From assembly GCF_004377485.1 (NCBI RefSeq), contig NZ_SNTY01000047.1, positions 62,001-126,000 of the forward strand: a stretch of DNA of 64,000 nucleotides, given 5' to 3'. Each line of letters starts with the position of its first letter. Within the stretch, counting starts at the first letter, position 1. This stretch comes from Alkanindiges illinoisensis (GTDB taxonomy: Bacteria; Pseudomonadota; Gammaproteobacteria; Pseudomonadales; Moraxellaceae). Made by a program: the position numbers and the translations under genes. The notes beneath the pieces were generated by a model, which saw nothing but the letters and a program-made list of their open reading frames with translations, was not told where the DNA came from and did not search any database. Of this stretch, positions 17,702-27,732 are shown one piece after another.

Positions 17702-18769
17702 ATGAAGACGACACTGAACATCAAGTCTCAACAGGTTGTGCGCATTGTTATTTTTGCAATCATTGCCATTGCAGCTGTCGCCGTGGCGCTATCCTTATGG
17801 CGCTATTACACGCAGGCGCCCTGGACGCGTGATGGTCGCATCCGGGGTGATGTGATGCGCATTTCAACCGATGTCTCAGGCCTGGTGAAAGATGTGCTGG
17901 TGCAGGACAACCAGTTGGTTAAAAAGGATCAGGTGCTGTTTACCTTGGACCCGGCCCGTTTTGAAATTGCCGTAGAACAGGCTAAGGCGAATCTGGCTAA
18001 AGCACAGGCAAATCTGGCCAATTCGCAGCAACAACGCCTTAGTGCACAAGCCACCATTAATCAGGCACAGGCAGGTGTACAAGCTGCACAAGCTGAGGCT
18101 GAGCGCGCGCGCCGCGATCTGGCCCGTATTGAACAACTGGAAACTGCCAATGCCGTATCACGACAGGAACAGGATCGTTACCGGGCTGCGCGACTGGAAG
18201 CACAAGCTAATCTGGCAAAGGCGCAAGCCAATGTTGAAGTGGAGCGGCAAAATCTGAGTTCGGTGGGTACCAGCAGGCAGGGGTTAGTGGCTGATGTCGC
18301 CAGTGCGCAGGCTGCGCTGGATCTGGCCTTGCTGAATTTGTCACGTACACAGGTGAAAGCGCCCAGTGATGGCAATCTGTCCAACTTTGACCTCAAGGCA
18401 GGCAATTACATTACGGCAGGCCAGCCAATAGCCGCCTTGCTGGATCCCAAACAGTTTTATGTGGTGGGTTATTTTGAGGAAACCAAGCTGTCACGCATTC
18501 ATGTGGGTGATCCGGTGAGTGTGCAGCTGATTGGCGATAGCCGCGAACTCAAAGGCCATGTGCAGGGCATTGCGGCCGGTATTGAAGACCGCGAACGCAC
18601 ATCCAGTAGCAGCATGCTGGCCAACATTAACCCCACCTTTAACTGGGTGCGGCTGGCGCAGCGGGTGCCAGTGCGCGTAACATTGGACACCATTCCCGAT
18701 GCCAGCATGCTGGTGGCCGGGCGTACTGTGACTGTACGCATTGAGGAAAACAATCGGCGAAATAACTAA
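17702..18769 (+). CDS. HlyD-type membrane fusion protein, AaeA-like
   Basis: A 355-residue periplasmic adaptor. One N-terminal membrane helix (about residues 12-32) is followed by RDGRIRGDV, the first half of the lipoyl-like domain (DVLVQDNQLVKKDQVLF), an Ala/Gln-rich coiled-coil hairpin (about residues 78-190), and the second barrel half with TQVKAPSDGNL. It would link the FUSC transporter to an outer-membrane channel. It is the last gene of the three-gene operon, followed by a shared terminator. Confidence 0.9.
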   Translation: MKTTLNIKSQQVVRIVIFAIIAIAAVAVALSLWRYYTQAPWTRDGRIRGDVMRISTDVSGLVKDVLVQDNQLVKKDQVLFTLDPARFEIAVEQAKANLAKAQANLANSQQQRLSAQATINQAQAGVQAAQAEAERARRDLARIEQLETANAVSRQEQDRYRAARLEAQANLAKAQANVEVERQNLSSVGTSRQGLVADVASAQAALDLALLNLSRTQVKAPSDGNLSNFDLKAGNYITAGQPIAALLDPKQFYVVGYFEETKLSRIHVGDPVSVQLIGDSRELKGHVQGIAAGIEDRERTSSSSMLANINPTFNWVRLAQRVPVRVTLDTIPDASMLVAGRTVTVRIEENNRRNN

Positions 18770-18807
18770 TGAAGCCATGATTAAATGCTTTAAGGCTTCA
18801 ACAAAAA

Positions 18808-18834
18808 AATCCCCGTACTGAACGGGGATTTTTT
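18808..18834. terminator. Bidirectional terminator
   Basis: AATCCCCGT (18808-18816) pairs with ACGGGGATT (18822-18830), with an A run before and a T run after. It serves both the efflux operon (+) and the FrnE-like gene (-). It is very like the hairpin at 21496-21526. Confidence 0.85.
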
Positions 18835-18870
18835 ATAGCTAAAAGTATATAGAATGCTTATTTAGGAATG

Positions 18871-19590
18871 TTATTTGTTATCAGGAATTTCACAGGCTTC
18901 ATCATTGCAAACTGGTGCTGCTTGGTCTTCGATGTCGTCGTCAGTATTGGCGCTAATGCTGGCTGCCTGCTGGAGTGCTTGCAGGAACACCTCACGCGGC
19001 TGGGCACCGGACAAACCAATTTGCTGGTTAAAAATAAAAAATGGTACACCGCGAATACCCAGTTGCTGCTGGGCAATTTGTTCATCCTGTCGCACTTCAT
19101 CAGTAAAACGATCAGAATCCAGCACGGCTTTAACTTCATTGGCAGGTAAACCAATTCGCGCTGCCACCTGTTCCACCACATCACGCTCACCAATGGCCAG
19201 GCCTTCAGTCATATATGCATAGAAAAATGCTTCCTTAGCCGTATCGGCCAGCCCGTGATTGTTTGCCAAATGAATGATGCGATGCGCATTAAACGAGTTG
19301 CCCGATTGCGCTTTTTGCCACTGAAAATCAATGCCCTCATCGGCTGCCATTTCAGCCATTTGCCGCTGCGACTGTTCCATCTCAGCAACCGTTTTACTGT
19401 ACTTTTTGGCGAGGCGTTCGGTATTGGAGCTGTCATGGCTGGCAGGTGCATTGGGATCTAACTCATAGCTGTGCCAATGCACGTCGATGTCAATCCCAGC
19501 CTCACGGACGACGTTCTCAAGACGTTTTTTGCCGATATAGCAGAAGGGGCAGACCACGTCTGACCAGATGTCGATGCGTATAGGATTCAT
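18871..19590 (-). CDS. DsbA-family thioredoxin-fold protein, FrnE-like
   Basis: A 239-residue protein without a signal peptide, so cytoplasmic. The thioredoxin-fold active site CPFC is at residues 14-17 after IDIWSDVV, and GIRGVPFFIFN supplies the cis-proline loop. This is the FrnE subgroup of DsbA-like oxidoreductases, often linked to polyketide or stress redox chemistry. The C-terminus carries a second cysteine pair (VCNDEAC), also reported in some FrnE proteins. ATG 19590 is preferred; ATG 19605 would add five residues. Confidence 0.88.
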   Translation of the reverse strand: MNPIRIDIWSDVVCPFCYIGKKRLENVVREAGIDIDVHWHSYELDPNAPASHDSSNTERLAKKYSKTVAEMEQSQRQMAEMAADEGIDFQWQKAQSGNSFNAHRIIHLANNHGLADTAKEAFFYAYMTEGLAIGERDVVEQVAARIGLPANEVKAVLDSDRFTDEVRQDEQIAQQQLGIRGVPFFIFNQQIGLSGAQPREVFLQALQQAASISANTDDDIEDQAAPVCNDEACEIPDNK

Positions 19591-19728
19591 CAGAAGTGCT
19601 CTCATTGGTTTAACATAATTGAACTATAAACATCAACACAAAATAATCCAGTTTAGGCTGAATGACTTCTTGTAAAAGCCAATATTTCAAATGCAGCAAA
19701 TTTAGATCTAGCAATACAAATGATGCAC

Positions 19729-19764
19729 TTGCAGTTAATTCTATTTTGTATATACTTTAAGTAT
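19729..19764 (+). promoter_or_regulatory. Promoter and operator-like palindrome of vapBC
   Basis: TTGCAG (19729-19734), a 16-nt spacer, then TATACT (19751-19756). The 13-bp palindrome ATACTTTAAGTAT (19752-19764) overlaps the -10 box, where a VapB-VapC complex would be expected to repress its own operon. Confidence 0.6.
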
Positions 19765-19785
19765 TCACTTTTTAGGAGGGAAGCC

Positions 19786-20019
19786 ATGAACCATATTGCA
19801 CGTGTTTTTAAATCGGGTAATAGTCAAGCCGTGCGCTTACCTAAAGCATTTCGGGTAGACGTCGATGAATTGGAGATTTTTCAGCGTGGCGATGAGCTAG
19901 TGTTGAGAAGACCTGCTAGCAATTTAGAGCAGGCATTTAAAATTCTGACTGATTTACCCGATGATTTTTTTGCTGAGGGACGTGAAGATTTACCTTTGCA
20001 GGAGCGCGAAGACCTATAA
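19786..20019 (+). CDS. vapB: VapB-type antitoxin (SpoVT/AbrB-like)
   Basis: A 77-residue protein. Its N-terminal half (ARVFKSGNSQAVRLPKAFR) is the swapped-hairpin AbrB/MazE DNA-binding fold, and the acidic C-terminal half should block the toxin. A strong AGGAGG lies before ATG 19786, so an in-frame upstream start at 19720 is rejected. The stop TAA overlaps the toxin ATG by one base. The complex likely controls its own promoter through the palindrome upstream. Confidence 0.9.
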   Translation: MNHIARVFKSGNSQAVRLPKAFRVDVDELEIFQRGDELVLRRPASNLEQAFKILTDLPDDFFAEGREDLPLQEREDL

Positions 20020-20435
20020 TGCCAACCTATATGCTAGACACCAATATTTGCATTTATATTAACAAAAATAAGCCATTGGAGGTGTTGGAAAAATTTAAAA
20101 GCTTAAGCGTTGGTGATGCTGTGATTTCGCAAATTACTTGGGGAGAGTTGCAGTACGGTGCTTATAAAAGCCAGTATACAACGAGAATGCTACAGGAATT
20201 TGAGCAACTGGTTCGCTTGATACCAGTTCTACCGTTAAGCAATAAAGCGGCAGAGCATTACGGGCAAATTAGAAATATGCTGGCACGGCAGGGACAGATT
20301 ATTGGTGCCAATGACTTGTGGATTGCTGCCCATGCACGAGCAAGTGATTTAATTTTGGTAACGAACAATACGCAGGAATTCTGTCGAGTAGAGGAATTAA
20401 GGCTGGAGAACTGGGTAAGAGACGAATTAGCCTGA
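20019..20435 (+). CDS. vapC: VapC-type PIN-domain toxin RNase
   Basis: A 138-residue PIN-domain ribonuclease. Acidic residues of the metal site are D7 (LDTN), E43 (TWGELQYGA) and D99 (GANDLWIAAHA); the fourth position falls in TNNTQEF, as in enteric VapC proteins that cut initiator tRNA. Translational coupling with vapB (TAATG) keeps antitoxin in excess. An initiator-tRNA target is family knowledge, not shown here. The pair begins an AT-rich patch. Confidence 0.92.
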   Translation: MPTYMLDTNICIYINKNKPLEVLEKFKSLSVGDAVISQITWGELQYGAYKSQYTTRMLQEFEQLVRLIPVLPLSNKAAEHYGQIRNMLARQGQIIGANDLWIAAHARASDLILVTNNTQEFCRVEELRLENWVRDELA

Positions 20436-20554
20436 TTTTTATAGGGTGAATTATTCTTTACTTTAAAAGTATAACAGACCAATAATCAAAGTATTAGTTC
20501 TTGCTTAATGATGATTTAATAATTGTCTATTTTTAAAACAATTAGAGATGAAAT

Positions 20555-21433
20555 ATGAAACAGAAATTGATAAAAAGCCAAATCTTGATATTAACTTTAG
20601 GCATGTTTCCATCATCAAAACTATATGCTGAGCAAAGTAATACTATTGCTGCGATTGTCCATTTGAATCAAAGTAATCCAGTTATTTTAGAAAATTTAGA
20701 ATACAAACATGTATTTATGAAATTTCATCAAAAAGATCTGCGCTTTTTAAAAATGAAAGACCTAACAGATCAGGCTATTGGGCTGCAAAATGCAGAAGGA
20801 GATATTCAATATGCTGTTTTTAATCCAGTGATAAGTTATAAGAACTTACAAGGCGAAAAGCGTTTTATTGTTTATATAGAAAAATTTGATCAGAAGGATG
20901 GAGAAATTAATAGTGGTCATCCGGCGCGCCCACAAGTTGAACTTTACTTGTTTAAACGTTTAAAGACAGGGCAATACCAATTACTTAGCCAAACACGACC
21001 CGATATAGATATTTCAGGCAGTTGGGGCGTGTCGCATTTAAATGCGTCTTCTTTCGTAAATATGCAACAGATAGGCAAGAATCAGCTGGGCTTTACCTAT
21101 AGTGGAGGTTACACATCCACAGGCACAGTGAGTGAGGATAATTTTTTAATCGTATTAAATGAGTCTGGATGGATTGAGCAATATTATTTTGGCGGCTCTT
21201 CAGATAACTCTGGAATGTACAATACCGATGATCCTAAATATAGTGGATCTAGCAAAGACTATAAGATTTTAAAAGATGCAAATGCACAGAGCTTGTATCC
21301 CATCCAAGTAACTTATTCACAGTTTGGTCATAGGGATTGGCAGGACGACTTTCCTAAAAATGGGACAAAGGAAATTTTAAAATTTAATCAAAAGAAAAAT
21401 TGCTATACTCATAAAAATGGTATGTGTAACTGA
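20555..21433 (+). CDS. Orphan exported protein
   Basis: A 292-residue protein with a signal peptide ending near LYA-EQ (residue 26). The mature part is rich in aromatic, Lys and Asn residues and probably all-beta, with two cysteines near the C-terminus (KNCYTHKNGMC). I recognise no domain. The AT-rich codon use differs from the flanking dsbA-like and fad genes and matches the vapBC pair before it, suggesting they arrived together (inference). A bidirectional terminator follows. Confidence 0.6.
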   Translation: MKQKLIKSQILILTLGMFPSSKLYAEQSNTIAAIVHLNQSNPVILENLEYKHVFMKFHQKDLRFLKMKDLTDQAIGLQNAEGDIQYAVFNPVISYKNLQGEKRFIVYIEKFDQKDGEINSGHPARPQVELYLFKRLKTGQYQLLSQTRPDIDISGSWGVSHLNASSFVNMQQIGKNQLGFTYSGGYTSTGTVSEDNFLIVLNESGWIEQYYFGGSSDNSGMYNTDDPKYSGSSKDYKILKDANAQSLYPIQVTYSQFGHRDWQDDFPKNGTKEILKFNQKKNCYTHKNGMCN

Positions 21434-21495
21434 GAACAAAGCCAGTAAAAAGAAGAATGACGATGAAAAAATGATTAAATTTTTTAACTTTAAAT

Positions 21496-21526
21496 AAAAA
21501 ATCCCCGCATTACACGGGGATTTTTC
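21496..21526. terminator. Bidirectional terminator between the orphan gene and fadA
   Basis: CCCCG (21503-21507) pairs with CGGGG (21515-21519), extended by A and T runs on the two sides, so it can stop transcripts from both strands. Confidence 0.85.
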
Positions 21527-21544
21527 TTACCACATTATCAAACC

Positions 21545-22732
<1,188 letters not shown>

Positions 22733-24886
22733 TTAACCGTAAAATTTCTTGTTGTTGGCAGCCATGTCGCGCAGCATTTGTGGCGCTTCATAGGCTTTGC
22801 CAAGATGGGCATACTGGTCGCATTTGGCAACATATTCAGCCACGCCAGTCTGGTCGATGTAACGGCATGGGCCACCACGGAATGGCGGGAAACCAATACC
22901 CATAATCATGGCCATGTCGGCTTCAGCAGGGGTCGCAACAATGTTGTCTTCCAGGCAGCGAACGGTTTCGTTGCACAGGGCCAGCATCATGCGGTCAATA
23001 ATTTCCTGGTCGTCAAACGCACGTTTTTCACCAGTCACCATTGGGGCAATCAGCTCGTAAGAGGCTGGATCAACTTTCTTGGCTTTCTTGCCTTTTTTGT
23101 CCAGTTCGTACTTGTAGAAACCAACGTCGTTTTTCTGACCCAGACGTTTGTTGTCATACATGATTTCAATAGCGCCCTTGTAGCTTGGCTTCATGCGGTC
23201 AGGGAAACCTTCCGCCATTACCTCAGCACCATGTACGCCAGTGTCAATACCAACCACGTCAATCAGGTAGGCAGGACCCATTGGCCAGCCGAATTTTTCC
23301 ATCACTTTGTCGATTTGCTGGAAGTCCGCGCCGTCTTTTAACAGCAGGTCAAACGCACCAAAGTAAGGGAACAGGACGCGGTTTACCAGGAAGCCCGGGC
23401 AGTCATTCACCACGATTGGGGTTTTGCCCATTTTCTGTGCCAGTGCCACAGTGGTTGCCACTGCTTCGTCAGAAGACTTGGCACCACGGATTACTTCAAC
23501 CAGAGGCATCATGTGTACCGGATTGAAGAAGTGCATGCCGACAAAGTTTTCTGGACGTTGCAATGCATTGGCCAGACGGGTAATGGAAATGGTCGAGGTG
23601 TTGGACGCAATAATGGTGTTTTCGCGTACTGATTTCTCGGCATCAGCCAGAACTGCTTCCTTGATTTTTGGATTTTCAGTCACGGCTTCAATCACGATAT
23701 CCACATCTTTAAACTCGTCATAGCTTAAAGTTGGGCGGATACGCGCCAGAGTTTCACCCATTTTGGCCGGGGTCAGTTTTTTGCGCTCAACCTGCTTGGA
23801 TAGCAAGGTATTGGCTTCTTTCATACCCAGTGCCAGTTGCGGGTTACCAATATCCTTCATGATAATTGGCGTGCCTTTAACAGCAGACTGGTAAGCAATA
23901 CCGCCACCCATGATCCCAGCGCCCAGTACAGCGGCCATGTTCACTGGATGTGCATTTTTCTCATGCTTCTTGCTGATTTTTTTCACGACCTGATCACTCA
24001 GGAACAGGCCAATCAGCGCACCAGCTTGTGGAGTGACTGCTGCTTTGGCAAAGCCTTGTGCTTCAGCTTTCAGTGCATCATCACGACCCATGCTGGCAGA
24101 GGCTTGCAGGGTATCCAGAACCAGTTTTGGCGCTGGGTACTGGGCAGGATTGGCCTTGGCCAGAATCACACCTTTAGAGCTGTTAAACGCCATCATTTGT
24201 TCTAATGGATTTAACTTCACCGGGTCCAGTTTTTCCTGACGCTTGGCTTTCCAGTCCAGCTTGCCAGCCAGTGCCTGCTTCACCAGATCAATGGCTGCGT
24301 CTTGCAGTTTTTCTGGCGCAACTACGGCATCAACCGCGCCATCTTTAAGCGCAGCTTCTGGTTTCTTCTGCGCGCCAGTGGCAATCCACTCAACGGCATT
24401 ATCAATACCAATCACGCGGGTCAGGCGCACTGTGCCACCAAAGCCCGGGAAAATCCCCAGCTTTACTTCTGGCAAGCCAACCTGTGCGGCAGTTGACATC
24501 ACACGGTAGTCACACACCAGACACAGCTCAAAGCCACCACCCAGCGCGATGCCGTTGATGGCTGCAACTTTGGGAATATCCAGGTCTTCAAAGCTTGAGA
24601 AAATGTTGTTAACCGGGCCAAGCCATTCAGCAATGGCGGCTTCACCCTGAGCAAAATTGTCACCAAATTCAGTGATATCTGCACCAACGATAAAGCTGGA
24701 TTTACCGCTGGTCACGATTAAGCCTTTGATATCGTTGTTGCCTTTTACCGCAGCAATTGCAGCAGCAAAATCTTCAACGGTAGCGCGGTTAAATTTATTG
24801 ACGGATTCGCCTTGTAAATCAAAGCGGAATTCTGCTATCCCGTCCGAAAGCATTTGGACGGTAATGGCATTGCCAGAGTGGATCAT
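22733..24886 (-). CDS. fadB: Multifunctional fatty-acid oxidation enzyme, alpha-subunit
   Basis: A 717-residue protein with an N-terminal enoyl-CoA hydratase/isomerase half ([15 protein letters not shown] near residue 114, [12 protein letters not shown] near 145) and a C-terminal 3-hydroxyacyl-CoA dehydrogenase half (NAD loop [12 protein letters not shown] near residue 320, [17 protein letters not shown] near 450). It carries out the hydration and oxidation steps of beta-oxidation and binds FadA. AGGAG lies before ATG 24886. Confidence 0.97.
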   Translation of the reverse strand: MIHSGNAITVQMLSDGIAEFRFDLQGESVNKFNRATVEDFAAAIAAVKGNNDIKGLIVTSGKSSFIVGADITEFGDNFAQGEAAIAEWLGPVNNIFSSFEDLDIPKVAAINGIALGGGFELCLVCDYRVMSTAAQVGLPEVKLGIFPGFGGTVRLTRVIGIDNAVEWIATGAQKKPEAALKDGAVDAVVAPEKLQDAAIDLVKQALAGKLDWKAKRQEKLDPVKLNPLEQMMAFNSSKGVILAKANPAQYPAPKLVLDTLQASASMGRDDALKAEAQGFAKAAVTPQAGALIGLFLSDQVVKKISKKHEKNAHPVNMAAVLGAGIMGGGIAYQSAVKGTPIIMKDIGNPQLALGMKEANTLLSKQVERKKLTPAKMGETLARIRPTLSYDEFKDVDIVIEAVTENPKIKEAVLADAEKSVRENTIIASNTSTISITRLANALQRPENFVGMHFFNPVHMMPLVEVIRGAKSSDEAVATTVALAQKMGKTPIVVNDCPGFLVNRVLFPYFGAFDLLLKDGADFQQIDKVMEKFGWPMGPAYLIDVVGIDTGVHGAEVMAEGFPDRMKPSYKGAIEIMYDNKRLGQKNDVGFYKYELDKKGKKAKKVDPASYELIAPMVTGEKRAFDDQEIIDRMMLALCNETVRCLEDNIVATPAEADMAMIMGIGFPPFRGGPCRYIDQTGVAEYVAKCDQYAHLGKAYEAPQMLRDMAANNKKFYG

Positions 24887-25246
24887 GCCTAATCTCCTGT
24901 TTTTGGAGGACTTTTAAGGAACGTAAGGCGCCTTTGTCTTGCATAAAAAACCTGCTTAACAACAAAGACAGTAAAAATTGCGCTAAGTTTACGCCAAGAT
25001 GAGGGCAAAATGACAATAGATATTGCTTACTTAATGACGCAATGGTCACGAATTGTTAAACCAGTCAAAATTTACATGACTTTTTATGTGTCGCTTTGTA
25101 AAATTGTGAAGCAATAGTGAGTAAATGACTTACCTAAGAAAGTCATCCAAAAGAGAGTGATTACTATTATCAGAACATGATGCCGGTAAAATTCTTTTTA
25201 ATTGTTTGTATTCCATTTATTTGATTAAGGACATAAGACTAAAACC
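24887..25246. other. 360-bp divergent intergenic region
   Basis: It separates fadB (-) from an orphan lipoprotein gene (+) and is AT-rich. ATGACTT (25125-25131) and AAGTCAT (25140-25146) form a 7-bp inverted repeat around 8 nt that could be an operator. I could not place a confident fatty-acid regulator site. Confidence 0.35.
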
Positions 25247-26455
25247 ATGAAAAAACAATTAGGGATGGCTTCACTGATTAGCCTGCTGACATTGGCCTTG
25301 TCCGCTTGTGGCGGTAGTGGTGAAGGAAGTGCCACTACCAATCATCCGGTTGCTTCTACTAACAATATTTTATTTGATAACAAAGATACTTTTTATAGTT
25401 ATAAACTCGGTATTGATGAGGCTACCACTGAAAAAAATACCTTTACCCGCAAAAATGATATTCTTTATCTAAAGACAAATCATGCTGCCACTGCAAAGCA
25501 ATATGGCTCTTACTTTTTAACAGAAACTGAGCTTTATCAACCAGAAACGCCTGCAACAGTTAATTCTGCTCAGGGAATTCGCGACAGCTTTATCAAGTCA
25601 GCTACTGATGAGGAGTTGGTCAGCATTCCTTATAATCCGCAAGGATATAAAGGGCTGGAAATTACCACAAACTCTAAAGTCATGGATCTAAAAGGTAAAT
25701 TGATTGCGCCAATTCTTGCACCATCAGACGCAGCATTTGTTGGCTTTTATCAAAATAATCCTGATTACAGGGATTTAAAATTATCACTGGTCTCTAAAAT
25801 GTTAGCCGCTAATGATGTATTTCCTGAGGGTGCAAAATGCCGCCAGCCAGTAAGCACCGAATATAGTAAAAGTATGCTTGAGTTTCAGCCCAATGATGAA
25901 ACTCAAGTGATTGCTAATGTACGCAATTTGCAGGAGTGGGCTAATCAGAATTTTGATGACGGAATATCAGCTTCAGCATTAGTGACTAGATATAACTGGG
26001 CAGGTTATAACTGGGGAGCGATTCAACTTAAAAACTATGATGCTCAAGGCCGTGTTCAATATATGTTTGCCATAGAATATCAAGGTAAAATTTATCATGC
26101 GCAATTTGCCAGTGGTAAGTTGTTATTTAGCGATCTGCTCACTGCTTACCAGCAATATCAACTGGCTCAGGGTGTAAACCAGTTTCTGATTGCAAATATT
26201 ATTACCAACCTGAAAACTAGCTGTTTAACTTATAATGACGTTGCAGCCAAAGCCATTGATAAGGCCGTTGATAAAGCAAAAATAGAAACAGTCAATCCTG
26301 ATCCAGAAGCTAATGATTCGGCAGCTCCGCCATCACAAGAAGTAATAGATGCTGCAAAAGATGCTCTCGGTACATCAGGCACTATTGATGTTCCACTAGA
26401 TTTAGCAAATCAACCAAGTACGTCCAGCTGCTATGGCGCCTTATCTTTTTGCTAA
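25247..26455 (+). CDS. Orphan lipoprotein
   Basis: A 402-residue protein with a lipoprotein signal and lipobox LSAC (Cys21), followed by a Gly/Ser linker. The mature part is mixed alpha/beta with many aromatic residues. Near the C-terminus is a helical Ala/Asp/Lys segment (AAKAIDKAVDKAKIE), and the protein ends in two cysteines (SSCYGALSFC). No domain is recognised. It is AT-richer than its neighbours. Confidence 0.65.
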   Translation: MKKQLGMASLISLLTLALSACGGSGEGSATTNHPVASTNNILFDNKDTFYSYKLGIDEATTEKNTFTRKNDILYLKTNHAATAKQYGSYFLTETELYQPETPATVNSAQGIRDSFIKSATDEELVSIPYNPQGYKGLEITTNSKVMDLKGKLIAPILAPSDAAFVGFYQNNPDYRDLKLSLVSKMLAANDVFPEGAKCRQPVSTEYSKSMLEFQPNDETQVIANVRNLQEWANQNFDDGISASALVTRYNWAGYNWGAIQLKNYDAQGRVQYMFAIEYQGKIYHAQFASGKLLFSDLLTAYQQYQLAQGVNQFLIANIITNLKTSCLTYNDVAAKAIDKAVDKAKIETVNPDPEANDSAAPPSQEVIDAAKDALGTSGTIDVPLDLANQPSTSSCYGALSFC

Positions 26456-26468
26456 CTAAATAAGCAAG

Positions 26469-26500
26469 ACAAGCGGACTTCAATAGCCCGCTTGTTTATT
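26469..26500 (+). terminator. Weak terminator after the orphan lipoprotein
   Basis: ACAAGCGG (26469-26476) pairs with CCGCTTGT (26488-26495); only a short T-rich tail follows. Confidence 0.5.
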
Positions 26501-26600
26501 CTTGGGCACCTACCAGATAATTTTCTTAAATTTTGATCAATCGTTGATGGCTAATGCTAAAATTGCGCCAATTTTTAAGGCTGCTTGAAGCAGGTGCTGC

Positions 26601-27509
26601 ATGATTAAGTGGATTATCCTGGCTATATTTATTGTTTCTGCTATTTATGTGCAGCGGCGCGGACGGGTTAAACAGCCGCTAAAACGCCAGATTCTGGATC
26701 ATTCCACCCTCATGGCGCCCATTAATATCTGGATGTACCTGTTTTCCCGGGTGCCGAATCAGCCTTATATTAATGCCAAAGCCAGCCATTTAAATGATCT
26801 GGCGGTGCTGGATGCCAATTGGCAAATGATTCGTGACGAAGCGCAGGCATTGTCCAGCCAGGGCGAAATCAAGGCATCCGATACCTATAATGATGCAGGG
26901 TTTAACTCATTTTTTAAAACCGGCTGGAAGCGCTTTTATTTAAAATGGTACGACAGCCACCATCCATCAGCGGCTGAGCTTTGCCCCAAAACCACCGCCT
27001 TGCTAAAAACCCTACCGACGATTAAGGCTGCGATGTTCACCGAGCTGCCACCGGGTAGCCGTCTGGTACGCCATCGTGATCCCTATGCGGGTTCACTGCG
27101 TTACCATTTGGGCTTGGTGACACCCAATGATGACCGCTGTTTTATCGAGGTGGATGGCGAACGCTATAGCTGGCGCGATGGGCAAAGCGTGGTGTTTGAT
27201 GAAACCTTTATGCACTATGCCGAAAATGCCACGGATCAGAACCGCATTATCCTGTTTTGTGACGTGGAGCGCCCATTAAGTTCAAAACTGGTGGCCAGTT
27301 TTAACCGCTGGTTTTCCAGGAATGTGATGACAGCAGCCAGCTCGCCTAATGAAGTGGGTGACCAAACTGGTGGCATTAACAAGGCATTTCGCTATTTGTA
27401 TCAGGTCCGTATTCGCGCCAAAAACCTGAAAAAAACCAATCGTCAGTTGTATTACCTGTTGAAATGGGTGATTTTTGGCGGCATTTTTTACCTGATTTTC
27501 TTTGCCTAA
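26601..27509 (+). CDS. lpxO: Lipid A 2-hydroxylase (Fe(II)/2-oxoglutarate dioxygenase)
   Basis: LpxO adds a 2-hydroxyl group to a fatty acid of lipid A on the cytoplasmic face of the inner membrane. The 302-residue protein has an N-terminal membrane helix (residues 2-18), an aspartyl/asparaginyl beta-hydroxylase domain with metal ligands in VRHRDPYAGSLRYHLGL (near residue 155) and FMHYAENA (near 210), and a C-terminal membrane helix. The length and both helices fit LpxO rather than soluble hydroxylases. A strong terminator follows. Confidence 0.88.
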   Translation: MIKWIILAIFIVSAIYVQRRGRVKQPLKRQILDHSTLMAPINIWMYLFSRVPNQPYINAKASHLNDLAVLDANWQMIRDEAQALSSQGEIKASDTYNDAGFNSFFKTGWKRFYLKWYDSHHPSAAELCPKTTALLKTLPTIKAAMFTELPPGSRLVRHRDPYAGSLRYHLGLVTPNDDRCFIEVDGERYSWRDGQSVVFDETFMHYAENATDQNRIILFCDVERPLSSKLVASFNRWFSRNVMTAASSPNEVGDQTGGINKAFRYLYQVRIRAKNLKKTNRQLYYLLKWVIFGGIFYLIFFA

Positions 27510-27533
27510 GTTTTAAAATCTGTTTTCCCAGGA

Positions 27534-27569
27534 AACCTGAGTGGAACTGATCCAACTCAGGTTTTTTTT
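27534..27569 (+). terminator. Terminator of lpxO
   Basis: AACCTGAGT (27534-27542) pairs with ACTCAGGTT (27555-27563) and is followed by a long T run. Confidence 0.9.
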
Positions 27570-27732
27570 ATGTCTAAAATTTAAGTCATATTTTTACTAA
27601 AAATTCTTTACCTAAGCTTACGTGGGCATCCTATTTTCAGCACGCAAAGCAGGCTAGAGTAAATGATGTTTCAGGCTGCAATTAGGCCTGATTTACGCTT
27701 GAATTTTAGCCAGTTAACCTCATTTATAGGGG

